Shown piece after piece: positions 43,651 to 53,727 of a stretch of DNA of 64,000 bases. The position numbers and the translations under genes were made by a program. The notes below the pieces were generated by a model. The model did no database searches, was not told the DNA's origin, and was given only the letters and a program-made list of their open reading frames with translations. The first letter of the stretch is position 1, and the number at the start of each line of letters is the position of its first letter. Source of the DNA: Pseudogymnoascus destructans (taxonomy: Eukaryota; Ascomycota; Leotiomycetes; Thelebolales; Thelebolaceae); the NCBI RefSeq assembly GCF_001641265.1, contig NW_020167520.1:744001-808000 (forward strand). Reading direction: 5' to 3'.

Positions 43651-44014
43651 ACGTATTTCCCAATCGAACCGTGCACCCGGTCGAACCGTGCAAAATAACC
43701 ACCAAAATGCGTCTTCCTTCCATACAACTAATATGTCTCCAACACAAGCTTATTCTTCTAATCAAGAAGGTAGGATTCTTTTAGCTATACAAGCAATTAA
43801 ATTATATCAATTTCGAAGCATACGAGCTGCTGCAATAGCATACGATATACCTCCTCAAACCCTTCGTGATAGGATAAAAGGAACAGCTCCCCGATGCAAC
43901 ACACCCTCAAATACTCAAAGGCTTACTTCTCAAGAAGAGGAAGCTATCGTACGATACATTCTCGACCTTGATTCGCGTGGATTCCCACCTCGGCCAGCTG
44001 CTGTACAAGAAATG
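43651..44014 (+). mobile_element. Fot1-like element, 5' end, truncated
   Basis: The tip after TA (43649-43650) is ACGTATTTCCCAATCGAACC, then two tandem copies of a TCGAACCGTGCA word, the TIR design seen in the other Fot1-like elements here. The element is cut at 44014 by the TGTAATGG repeat, and its 3' part was not found. Confidence 0.7.
43688..44014 (+). pseudogene. Fot1-like transposase, N-terminal HTH fragment
   Basis: The start is MQNNHQNASSFHTTNMSPTQ (or the second Met, MSPTQAYSSNQ). HTH psq-type and CENP-B-type region: EGRILLAIQAIKLYQFRSIR, AAAIAYDIPPQTLRDRIKG, LTSQEEEAIVRYILDLDSRG, FPPRPAAVQEM. It matches the N-termini at 50938 and 59683. The frame ends exactly at 44014, where the repeat begins. 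Confidence 0.85.
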
Positions 44015-44408
44015 TGTAATGGTGGGTGCACCAGATGTGAGAATTTAGCCACCCAAGGAAGGGATGATTTTACTAAGACAACACACTGTCTTAGGAAAAA
44101 GAGCCAAAGGGTCGTAGCTTAGACTATTCCACAACACAGCAATCAGGTGTATGATGTAGTGGAGTGGTTTAGACAAGTTGTAACAAATGTTGAGTCTGAG
44201 AACTCAGGGATAAGTCAGAGGTTAGCACCTCACTGACTTTTCAGAAACAAGGAGTAACAAGATCAATGCTTGGAAGCTTGGAAAAGACGTAGAAGTATGT
44301 GATAGTCGATTTACTGTATTGTCTGCTTGCCCTTTCTTAAGGAAAGGGCAATCCTATTTATGCTAAAGGAGTGTAGTTCTCTCATTTTCCAAGACTTTCC
44401 ATGACTAA
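44015..44408 (+). repeat. TGTAATGG repeat, direct copy next to the palindrome
   Basis: About 390 bp, TGTAATGGTGGG to TTTCCATGACTAA, highly similar to 20059-20452, in the same orientation as the right palindrome arm. It disrupts the Fot1-like N-terminus. Confidence 0.8.
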
Positions 44409-46367
44409 CTGTCATACTGACATTCGTTGCACTCAGTTTGCTATCAAACTCAAGAGCAAACTTAGAAATCTCCTCCTCAAACCTACAAGTCACCATACAT
44501 ATCTTGGCTTATCACACCAACAACAGAAGCAATACTACTCAACGATTGCTGCAAACTCTTCGACTACATCTGTTTATGCTACATACATCACGGCATATCA
44601 TTTGGACACTCATTGAACAAGTTATTAAGAAAATCTCCTCCTTAAGGGGGTGGGCCAATACTACCACATGGCATATCTCTACCAACTAGAGGCCTAGGAA
44701 CATGAACGATAGCTCTAGAAGCTTCTACAACCCTCTATGATTCATTACACGTCATCGCTCCTTAGTTACCCACAAGATTGGTTAAGTTATGACATAATTT
44801 ATCTATAGGTACTCTGACCTTGGACCTCCTTTTCACTTCCTATAGGCTAGGAACCCAAGAGATGGTTCTATGGGATTCTCTTACATTCGCTACATGATTA
44901 GCAAGCTAGTTGTGGGTCGCACTTGATTTCTAATACATTTACCAAGCCTGGTTAGTCATGGAAAGTCATGGAAAATGAGAGAACTACACTCCTTTGGCAT
45001 AAATAGGATTGCCCTTTCCTTAAGAAAGGGCAAGCAGGCAATACAGTAAATCGACTAGCACATACTTCTACGTCTTTTCCAAGCTTCCAAGCATTGATCT
45101 TGTTATTCTCTGTTTTTGAAAAGTCAGTGAGGTGCTAACCTCTGACTTACCCCTGAGTTCTCAGACTCAACATTTGTTGCAACTTGTCTAAACCACTTCA
45201 CCACATCATACACCTGATTGCTGCGTTGTGGAATAGTCTAAGCTACAACCCTTTGGCTCTGTTTCCTAAGACAGTGTGTTGTCTTAGTAAATTCATCCCT
45301 TCCTTGGGTGGCTAGATTCTCATATCTGGTGCACCCACCATTACACTAACCAGGCTTGGTAACTGTAGTCGACGTAAGAGAATCCCATAGAACCATCTCC
45401 TAGGTTCCTAGCCTATAGGAAGTGAAAGGAGGTGTAATGGTGGGTGCACCAGATATGAGAATCTAGCCACCCAAGAGGGATGAATTTACTAAGACAACAC
45501 ACTGTCTTAGGAAACAGAGCCAAAGGGTTGTAGCTTAGACTATTCCACAACGCAGCAATCAGGTGTATGATGTGGTGAAGTGGTTTAGACAAGTTGCAAC
45601 AAATGTTGAGTCTGAGAACTCAGGGGTAAGTCAGAGGTTAGCACCTCACTGACTTTTCAAAAACAGAGAATAACAAGATCAATGCTTGGAAGCTTGGAAA
45701 AGACGTAGAAGTATGTGCTAGTCGATTTACTGTATTGCCTGCTTGCCCTTTCTTAAGGAAAGGGCAATCCTATTTATGCCAAAGGAGTGTAGTTCTCTCA
45801 TTTTCCATGACTTTCCATGACTAACCAGGCTTGGTAAATGTATTAGAAATCAAGTGCGACCCACAACTAGCTTGCTAATCATGTAGCGAATGTAAGAGAA
45901 TCCCATAGAACCATCTCTTGGGTTCCTAGCCTATAGGAAGTGAAAAGGAGGTCCAAGGTCAGAGTACCTATAGATAAATTATGTCATAACTTAACCAATC
46001 TTGTGGGTAACTAAGGAGCGATGACGTGTAATGAATCATAGAGGGTTGTAGAAGCTTCTAGAGCTATCGTTCATGTTCCTAGGCCTCTAGTTGGTAGAGA
46101 TATGCCATGTGGTAGTATTGGCCCACCCCCTTAAGGAGGAGATTTTCTTAATAACTTGTTCAATGAGTGTCCAAATGATATGCCGTGATGTATGTAGCAT
46201 AAACAGATGTAGTCGAAGAGTTTGCAGCAATCGTTGAGTAGTATTGCTTCTGTTGTTGGTGTGATAAGCCAAGATATGTATGGTGACTTGTAGGTTTGAG
46301 GAGGAGATTTCTAAGTTTGCTCTTGAGTTTGATAGGAAACTGAGTGCAACGAATGTCAGTATGACAG
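44409..46367. repeat. 1.96-kb near-perfect palindrome
   Basis: Left arm 44409-45346 (938 bp), right arm 45432-46367 (936 bp), spacer 45347-45431 (85 bp). The arms differ by only a few bases and a 4-bp indel (GAAG, in the left arm only). Each arm holds, from the centre outward, a ~390-bp TGTAATGG repeat, a unit also found at 20460-20900, and at the outer tip a pogo transposase piece encoding EISKFALEFDSKLSATNVS-like sequence. No gene is intact within it. Confidence 0.9.
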
Positions 46368-46802
46368 GAGGTCCAAGATCAGAGTACCCCTATAGACAAA
46401 TTATGTCATAACTTAACCAATCTTGTGGGTAACTAAGGAGAGATGACATGTAATGAATCATAGAGGGTTGTAGAAGCTTTTGGAGCTATCGTTCATGTTC
46501 CTAGGCCTCTAGTTGATAGAGATATGTCATGTATAGTATTAGCCCAGTAACTAAGGAGTGATGTCATGTAATGAATCATAGAGGGTTGTAGAGATATGCT
46601 ATGTGGTCATATCAGCCCAGTAACTAAGGAGCAATGACGTGTAATGAACCATAGAGGGTTGTAGCAATCGTTGAGTAGTATTGCTATTGTTGTTGGTGTG
46701 ACAAGCCAAAATATGTATAGTGGCTTGTAGGTTTGAGGAGGAGATTTCTAAGTTTGCTCTTGAGTTTGATAGCAAACTGAGTGCAACGAATGTCAGTATG
46801 AT
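46368..46802 (+). repeat. extra copy of the palindrome outer unit
   Basis: Repeats the sequence of 20540-20998 from GGTCCAAGATCAGAGTACCC to AATGTCAGTATGATAG, with internal near-duplicates of TAATGAATCATAGAGGGTTG (three times). Confidence 0.8.
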
Positions 46803-46810
46803 AGCATAGT

Positions 46811-46860
46811 GCGGAAGTGCGCCGCATGCTGATATGCGCCGCATGCTGATAAACAACGTT
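46811..46860 (-). repeat. orphan Fot1-type TIR
   Basis: Read inward from the right: AACGTTGTTTATCAGCATGC, then GGCGCATATCAGCATGCGGC, i.e. ACGTT-TTTATCAG tip plus two copies of CAGCATGCGGCGCA. It is the tip of an element otherwise lost on its left. Confidence 0.65.
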
Positions 46861-46902
46861 ATATGCTTTTTAAATTCATCTTTAATAGATACCTTAGCTA
46901 TA

Positions 46903-48762
46903 ACGTGGTTTATCAGTACGTCGGACATATCAGTACCTCGGACACTTTTCATTGGCATTCTACTTTGAATATAAATAAATCAACCATAACATATTAAATT
47001 AACTATAACTAAGCGGAATCAGATGAACTAGACATATCTATAGCTTCTTGACAAGTTCGCACATTATGACCAGCTTTTCCACAGATCCCACAGCATCGCC
47101 TAGATGGTTGCCCCTCCTTGCGACTACCCCCAACCGCACGTACGTCGCGTCGTACCTGCTCATCCACATCCTTCTGTGCGATAATAGCCTGTGCATCCTC
47201 TACTATAAGTGCACCTCTTCACGGACACGAGCCTTTTTAGCCCTGCGGCGTTTGCTAAGGGCTTCGTTGGCTGCTCGAAGGGTACGTACCTCAGCAGACA
47301 GAAGGGTGTTCTCATGTGCTAGTCGCTCCGTACCCTTTGCCAATGCAATAACTGTCCCAAAGAGTGGAGTTGGCGAGCTTCCTTGGTGATGGGCAATTCG
47401 ATTTCGAATGAGGGTTGTTTGTGAAAGAGGTTCAGTTGGGTTGGAAGGGGTCTGGGAGACCCAAGGGTTGGTGTTGGCAGTAGAGGGTCTAGAGGGAGTT
47501 GGAGTCCGTAACCTCACGTTCAAGCTTTGAAAGCACTGCTTGCGGGTCGAAAGGCACTAAGCCAGCTCCGCGGAACCCGGACTGGGCGTTTTGGGCTGTC
47601 ATGGATTCCAGATATGCTGCTCTAAAGGCGAGAAAGAACTCGACCTTGGTAATGTGGTTGATATGAGCCTTAATGAAGGTCTCAATCTGCTGACCATATG
47701 CCCGCTTCAACACACTAAAGCACCCGACATCAAGTGGCTGAGTTAAATGAGACGAGTGGGGAGGTAGTCCAAGAGTTATAATGTTGTGTGCCTTGCAGTA
47801 CTCTTGGAACTCGGCCGATTCATGACTCTCGTGCCCGTCTAACACCAGCATTCGATATGGACCCCTTGCACGAACAGCAGTATGTTTGTCGAAGTGTTTC
47901 AACCATTCTAGACCCGTCTCATTGTTTGTCCATCCATTGCTTGTCAGTTTAACAACCCAGTTGTGTGGAAGGCCGCCGTCTGTATACCAATTTGCAAGAT
48001 GATTCTTGCCTTTAACTACCAAAAATGGAGGAATACTCCAGCCGTCACTGTTGATACAAGCAATCGCTGTAGCCCATTCCCGATTCCCTGGCTGAACTGC
48101 CTTACCTCTGCCAAGTCGATCTGCATGGGTAACAACCATTGCAGGGCAAATCACACCCATCATAAACCCAGTTTCGTCAAAGTTATAGAAGTCGCAGTCC
48201 AAAACACCATATTTTGCCCTCATATTTTCCACTAGTCGAAACCACGCGCCAATTAGTTCAGGATCTTTGCACAAGGCCCTTTGGAAGTCGTAAACGCGAT
48301 TAAAATGCGTCTTTAATTCTGGACGTCGTTGTACAAATCAGTGGGCCCAGAGCTTCCCGACGCACCTCCCTCCACGCGATTCGAGTATAAAATTTGCCAT
48401 ATCTTCTACACCAGCAAGCCGGGGTGCAAATCCTCTTGAATCCATATCAAGTATATTCCGAATAACCACCTCCTCTTCTAGTATAGTTAATTTCATCATT
48501 GCAGGCCGGCGTTCATAGACAGTAGTTCGGCCGTTCATTCTGTCGCAGAGTGTAGAATGAGGTACTTCATAGAGCTTAGCAGCCTTCCAACGACTTAGAT
48601 TTTTTGATGTTCGGATAGCCTCGATAGCTAGAATGATTTTTGCTTCTTGGGTAATCACTGACATAATAAAAGGTGGAAAAAACGCGTTGTGAAGTTAGAG
48701 GGTAGGAAATTCGGGAAAAGTGTCCGACGTACTGATATGTCTGACGTACTGATAAACCACGT
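46903..48762 (-). mobile_element. Fot1-like element A, 1,860 bp
   Basis: TA duplications at 46901-46902 and 48763-48764. TIRs of about 50 bp start ACGTGGTTTATCAGTACGTC on both ends and hold two tandem ATCAGTAC(G/C)TC(G/A)GACA units. One minus-strand transposase fills the element. Confidence 0.92.
47009..48664 (-). pseudogene. Fot1-like transposase A, broken
   Basis: From the start MSVITQEAKIILAIEAIRTS: HTH (KAAKLYEVPHSTLCDRMNG), then a TGA at 48338-48340 where the relative at 59683 has Arg (LWAH-R-FVQR), then FNRVYDFQRALCKDPELIGA. Catalytic Asp motifs: YNFDETGFMMG, MLVLDGHESHESAEF, SSHLTQPLDVGCF. C-terminal: a 1-nt shift near 47515 (KL-NVRLRTPTPSR), a coiled, basic stretch (RRAKKARVREE), and a CCHC zinc knuckle CGICGKAGHNVRTC near 47055, ending SSSSDSA. 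Cut-and-paste DDE transposase of the Fot1/Pot2 type; two lesions make it inactive unless bypassed. Confidence 0.88.
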
Positions 48763-48764
48763 TA

Positions 48765-49174
48765 TTATAATATAAGTTTAAAGAATCTATTATATTTTGT
48801 CTATAAAGACTAGGAACTTCTTCATCTCTAAAAATAGTTAGTATAATAATATTATAAGAAAATAGAATAACTTGCCCTTTTGTATAAATAAGTAATTCTT
48901 TAAAAGATCTACTTTCTCTGAAAAAATACTAGAATAGCTTCGTTTTCTAGTATCTATAGTAAATGTTTTATAGAACTTTGCTGTGAAAATGAAGCTTGAC
49001 TAGAACCTATAGTTATATTAGTTATTATTAAAATAAAGGGATTAAAATAAACTTACTTTCTTCTAAGCTTTGTTCTTGTTTCTTACTTGTAGGAATATTT
49101 TACAATGACTCCTATAATGAGTAATATAATTACTTATAGAATGTCCTATTTTTTTCAATTTTTCTGTATAGCCC
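48765..49174. other. AT-rich spacer, no gene
   Basis: About 75% A+T with many short TA-rich words; a plausible decayed transposon or intergenic stretch. No ORF of interest. Confidence 0.5.
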
Positions 49175-49176
49175 TA

Positions 49177-51036
49177 ACGTACATGTATAGCGAAAGCGCC
49201 AAACAAGCGAAAGCGCCAAAATTATCTACCCTCACGACAAACATTGCGATAAATCTACCACAACATTAGAAATCAATTGAAACTACTCGGAGTCCTCTTC
49301 CTCAGAGGTGTCTATTACAATCTGACACGTGCGCGCATTGTGCCCAGTCTCACCACACTTGCCACAGCGACGGGCACGGGTTTCTTCCCTTGGCTTCCGA
49401 CCACGGCTTGCCCTTATTTCCTGCTCTACCTGCTGCACAACATCCCTCTCATCCTGTAGCTCTTGTGCCCCTTGTTGACTAAGTGATCCTCCTTGCTGTA
49501 GTCGTGTTTTCCTAGCTCTCCGGCGCTTGCTTAGTACTTCATTTGCCTGTCGTAGGTTTTGGTTCTCTCCCTTTAGCAGTGCTAATTGATGCATTATTTG
49601 CGATGCACCCTTTGTAAACTGGTCAACAGCTGCATAGATTGAGGTTGGAGAGCTATTTTGATGGCGTGAAATCCGAGTTTTAATAAATGTAGACTGTGAC
49701 ATAGCTTCAATTGGGTTGTTTGGTGTCTGAGAAACCCAAGGTTGAGCAGTACCTGGGCGGGAGCTTGGAGGCGTTGGTGTCCTTAACTTAAGATCAAGTG
49801 TAGATATCACTCTCTCAGGGTCAAATGGAAGAAGCCCTGCCCCTCGGAACCCGCCTCAAATGTTACTTTCCGTCATTGTAGTGTTAAATGCAGCGTGGAA
49901 GGCAGGAAAGAAGTCATCCTTTGTAATATGAGAAATATGAGCCTGCATCATATCTTCAATTTGCCGACCATAGGCCTGCTTTAACGGGCCGAAACAGCCA
50001 ACATCAAGTGGCTGGAGTAGATGAGAAGAGTGAGCAGGCATACAAAGCGTAATAATGTTGTGTTCCTTGCAGTACTCCTCAAACTCATCTGAGTGGTGGC
50101 TCTCATGACCATCAAGGACTAACAAGCGATAACCACCAACACTCCGGGCCTTTGTATGCTTCTCAAAGTGCTGAATCCAATCCATGCCTCTCTCGTTTGT
50201 AGCCCAGCCATTTTCAGTAACAGAAATCACCCAATCGCTTGAAAATCCACTATTCTCATACCAAGATGTAAGGTGGTTTTTGCCTGCAACAATGATAAAT
50301 GGTGGTACTGCCCAACCTTGAGAACTAACGCCTTGGATTACTGTAACCCATTCCCGATTACCAGGCTGTACCTTCTTTGCTTTTGCCCGCCCGTCTGAGC
50401 TTGTTACAACCATAGCAGTTGAGATAACGCCCATCATAAACCCAGTCTCATCAAAGTTGTAGATATCTGCTTCATCGATACCATATTTTGCAATTGTGTT
50501 ACGCACAAGCTCAAACCAGCCATTAATAACTTCTGGATCTTCGCACTTAGCCCTCTGGTAGTCGTATTTGCGCTGAAAGCGTGTCTGGAGCTCTACACGC
50601 CGCTTAACAAAGTTTGAAGCCCAACGCGACCCAACGCGTGACGCGTCGCATGTTGCAAGTAGTCGACTTGCCATATCTTCAACAACAGACAGCCGAGGAG
50701 GAAACCCTTTGGCAGCTAGGTCGAGTATATACTGAACAAGGACGGACTCCTCTAGGTTAGTTAATTTCCGTGAGTTGGCTTGGATATCGCGTCGTGAAGG
50801 TACAACTTCTAGACGACGACCTAGCTTGCGGTGGTCCACAGAATAGATCCTAGCAGCAACTCGAAGGCGTAACTTTGGGTCGCTTTGCATAGCCTGGATA
50901 GCTAGCACTAATTGGCTTTCATCGTTTTTATGGGGCATGTTTTGTTGTTGAGGAATTTAACATTTAGTTGGGGGGTTTGGTCACCGCATCATTTTGGCGC
51001 TTTCGCTTGTTTGGCGCTTTCGCTATACATGTACGT
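49177..51036 (-). mobile_element. Fot1-like element B, 1,860 bp
   Basis: TA duplications at 49175-49176 and 51037-51038. TIRs of about 50 bp start ACGTACATGTATAGCGAAAG on both ends and contain two tandem AGCGAAAGCGCCAAA units. Same length as element A. Confidence 0.93.
49283..50938 (-). pseudogene. Fot1-like transposase B, one in-frame stop
   Basis: About 551 codons from MPHKNDESQLVLAIQAMQSD with a single in-frame TGA (49856-49858) at ...TESNI-stop-GGFRGAGLLP, where CGA (Arg) fits. HTH domains (RVAARIYSVDHRKLGRRLEV; LTNLEESVLVQYILDLAAKG), catalytic YNFDETGFMMG, LLVLDGHESHHSDEF and SSHLLQPLDVGCFGP, a coiled basic segment (LSKRRRARKTRLQQGG) and a zinc knuckle CGKCGETGHNARTC near the C-terminus. 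It is the best preserved DNA transposase in the window. No frameshift was seen. Confidence 0.92.
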
Positions 51037-51065
51037 TACTACCCCTAAAGAAAATAGTAAATTTT

Positions 51066-51219
51066 TTACAAATTAAAATCTAAAGAGCTAGATACATCTT
51101 CTTCTATTTTACAAGTTCGCGCGTTATGGCTAGCCTTTCCGCAAGTGCCACAGCGCCATCCAGACGGTTGTCTCTCAACCGTGCACGTAAGTCGCGTCGA
51201 ACCTGCTCATCTACCTCCT
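51066..51219 (-). pseudogene. Fot1-like transposase C, C-terminal piece
   Basis: Continuation of the transposase at 58191-59683 past the gypsy insertion: KEVDEQVRRDLRAR, then after a shift CGTCGKASHNARTC (zinc knuckle) and ...SSSLD. It joins at CTCCT. Confidence 0.8.
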
Positions 51220-51666
51220 TGTTACGACGGAACAAGAAGGCTGGCCAACTACAGGACAGGAAGGAGGGAGGTCGCATGAGACCGGCCCTGGTACCTGGAG
51301 GGGCAGCGGGGAATAGTAGTTCCGAAAGTATCACGTGACGGACTCGCAGGATGATGAGAAGAGTCCTAAGAGTCCAGGAGTCCACTAGGCACGTGACGGA
51401 CTCGCAGGATGATGAGAAGAGTCCTAAGAGTCCAGGACTCCGAGGACTCAAGTGAGTTCCCAGGAGTCCACTAGGCACGACGCCACTATATAAGTAGATA
51501 GTATTTCCTTAGATAGGAGCTTCGTGCTCAACTCAATACAGTATTTGTTATATACTAGTAACGTGTTACTTGAAGCCTTTGTGTCTGATCCCCTGCCTCC
51601 TCTGATAAGTAAACCTTTACGCAAGAGAACCTCTGTGTCTTCTATCGTTTAGAAGTCAGCGTTACA
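51220..51666 (+). repeat. 5' LTR (447 bp)
   Basis: TGTTACGACGGAACAAGAAG...GTCAGCGTTACA. Contains CACGTGACGGACTCGCAGGA repeated, and TATATAAGTAGATAG near 51486 as a likely TATA/start region. Confidence 0.93.
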
Positions 51667-51688
51667 CTTTGAGCACCACTTCTACGAG

Positions 51689-53650
51689 GTGCCGGCTTAC
51701 ACACAAAGCAACATGTCTGTCGTCAGTTCGAAGGGGAAAACCCCCACCACGCCAACTTCGTCTCAGAGGTCTAAGCCTGAGAATGAGGAGATGCCCGACG
51801 CACCCACCGTCAACGAACTCAAGGAAACTCTACGCGTCAAGTTGCCCGACACTTACTCCGGCAACCGAAAGGAACTTGAGGTGTTTTTGCTACAGGTCGA
51901 ACTGTACCAGCACTTCAATGACGAGAAGTTTCCCACCCAGGAGAGCTATGCCCTGTGGACTGCGTCCTACCTTAGGGGGGAAGCCCTGCGATGGATCGAA
52001 CCATTCCTCAAGGATTATTTCAAATATGAAAGTACCAATGGAAGCATGGCAACTACGCAGACTATGTTTGGCAGCTGGAAAGGATTCTGTAAGGAAATCC
52101 GACGCATGTTCGGAGACATCGATGAGATTAAGACCGCGGAAGACCATCTGTTTGCACTTAAGCAGACTGGCAGCGCCCTCACATACTCCACAGAATTCCA
52201 GAGATACGGCAATCAGACAGGATGGGACGCCAGCGCACTCATCAGCCACTACCGACGTGGGCTGAAGAGCCATATACGTATGGAACTTGCCCGTATGGAA
52301 CAACAACCAACGGACATGGTAGTGCTAATCGAACATACGGTCCGAATCGACAATCGACTATACGAATTCCAGAAGGAACGTCGGACCTATGACAAGCCCA
52401 AGAAAAGTTACCCCTACCGGGGAAACGAGGGCAGACGACGGGATCAACACCCGCGAGACAACCGTTGGTCGGACCCAATGGAACTCGATGCCACGTTCAA
52501 ACCTGGACGACCCCGTGACCCTAAGAAAGACAGACAATTCAAGGAACGACTCTGTTTTAACTGCGACAAGCCAGGCCACATGGCCCGAGACTGCAGACAG
52601 CCAAAGAAAGGGAACGGCGGACGCAAAGTCGGCAAACAACTCAATGCCACCTGGACAGGACAGTTGAACGCAACGTTTGTGAGCAAACAGGACTGGGGAA
52701 TAAACGGCGAAAGCACCCCAGAAGACGAGAGCTCAGATGAAGGGTCGGAGGCGGAATCGTTCACCGTCTCGGAACAGGAGACCTTCGACGAGCTCGCACC
52801 TACGGAACCAATGAGTCCACGGTGCAAGAGCGTAGTAAGACGCATGGCAAAACACGCCCACGCGAAGATTAGGGCCGAACGAGACAAGCCCAGCGGCCAG
52901 AGGAGAATCCCCACGCTTAAGGGCATCTACGGGAACCTGTTACAGGGACTTCCGTTAGAGTGCAAGGTGGACGACTGCAAGGATGACCTCTGGAGATACT
53001 ATGACCAACTAACGAATACCCGCAGGCTGCTTGGCACGTCCCCAGACGTAGCTAAGTTGGAAGCCCAAGAAGCGGAAGAACTGGAGAAGGATGTCGAGCA
53101 TATGGCTAAACTGAAGAATATGAAAAGCGTCGAACTTTACTACCAGGACCGCAGGAGAGCCCTGCAGAAGTACGACGAGAAAGCCAGAGGTATGCTGCGA
53201 CGGGAAAATGCGAGACCCACTCCACGCATCGAAAGGAGAGCCATGGAGCAACTAGACACGTTCTCCATGCCTCCGAGGGAAGATAGTGCATGGGTGAGAG
53301 GACAGCGGGAACTATCAACGACAGACGCAACAGAGACTGATCATCCCTGGCACGCGTATGTCTACTGGGAGTATTGCAGCGAAGATGACTGCAAGCTCCA
53401 CTGGAAAAAGAAACACCAGAATCAGTTGTTTCCCCGATCCTCGCCCCGGATACACTTCAGAGACGCAGAGCAAGTTCACGCCCTCAGGCGAAGCCAGTCT
53501 GAAGGGGACTTGCCTATCAAAAGCGAACAGGTATACGAAAGATATCCACACCTGCTGAACGACGCAGCAGAGACAGGGAGACGATCTCCCCAAGGACCAC
53601 CATTGGAAGCGGATGAATACTATCCTTCCTCGGACGAGTCAAAAAACTAG
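51689..53650 (+). CDS. gag: Gag polyprotein of the gypsy element
   Basis: 653 codons from ATG 51689 (alternative ATG 51713, MSVVSSKG). Capsid-like region ~45-190 (LPDTYSGNRKELEVFLLQVE, YALWTASYLRGEALRWIEPF, CKEIRRMFGDIDEIKTAEDH). A CCHC zinc knuckle lies at ~295: CFNCDKPGHMARDC. The acidic C-terminal third is unusually long for a fungal gypsy Gag. It packages element RNA in virus-like particles. It ends in a TAG next to the slippery heptamer at 53641-53647. Confidence 0.93.
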   Translation: MPAYTQSNMSVVSSKGKTPTTPTSSQRSKPENEEMPDAPTVNELKETLRVKLPDTYSGNRKELEVFLLQVELYQHFNDEKFPTQESYALWTASYLRGEALRWIEPFLKDYFKYESTNGSMATTQTMFGSWKGFCKEIRRMFGDIDEIKTAEDHLFALKQTGSALTYSTEFQRYGNQTGWDASALISHYRRGLKSHIRMELARMEQQPTDMVVLIEHTVRIDNRLYEFQKERRTYDKPKKSYPYRGNEGRRRDQHPRDNRWSDPMELDATFKPGRPRDPKKDRQFKERLCFNCDKPGHMARDCRQPKKGNGGRKVGKQLNATWTGQLNATFVSKQDWGINGESTPEDESSDEGSEAESFTVSEQETFDELAPTEPMSPRCKSVVRRMAKHAHAKIRAERDKPSGQRRIPTLKGIYGNLLQGLPLECKVDDCKDDLWRYYDQLTNTRRLLGTSPDVAKLEAQEAEELEKDVEHMAKLKNMKSVELYYQDRRRALQKYDEKARGMLRRENARPTPRIERRAMEQLDTFSMPPREDSAWVRGQRELSTTDATETDHPWHAYVYWEYCSEDDCKLHWKKKHQNQLFPRSSPRIHFRDAEQVHALRRSQSEGDLPIKSEQVYERYPHLLNDAAETGRRSPQGPPLEADEYYPSSDESKN

Positions 53651-53695
53651 GAGTCCTCGACGGTAGGCCACCGGCGAGTGACACGAAGAGGCCTA
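53641..53695 (+). promoter_or_regulatory. predicted -1 ribosomal frameshift site, gag to pol
   Basis: AAAAAAC (53641-53647) is read in the Gag frame as A-AAA-AAC directly before TAG (53648-53650), a perfect X-XXY-YYZ heptamer. pol is in the -1 frame and open from here to 57180. A stem TAGGCC (53664-53669) / GGCCTA (53690-53695) lies 16 nt downstream, with a 20-nt loop. Confidence 0.78.
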
Positions 53696-53727
53696 GTACA
53701 GACCAGCTATGCGCCACGACGGGCAGC

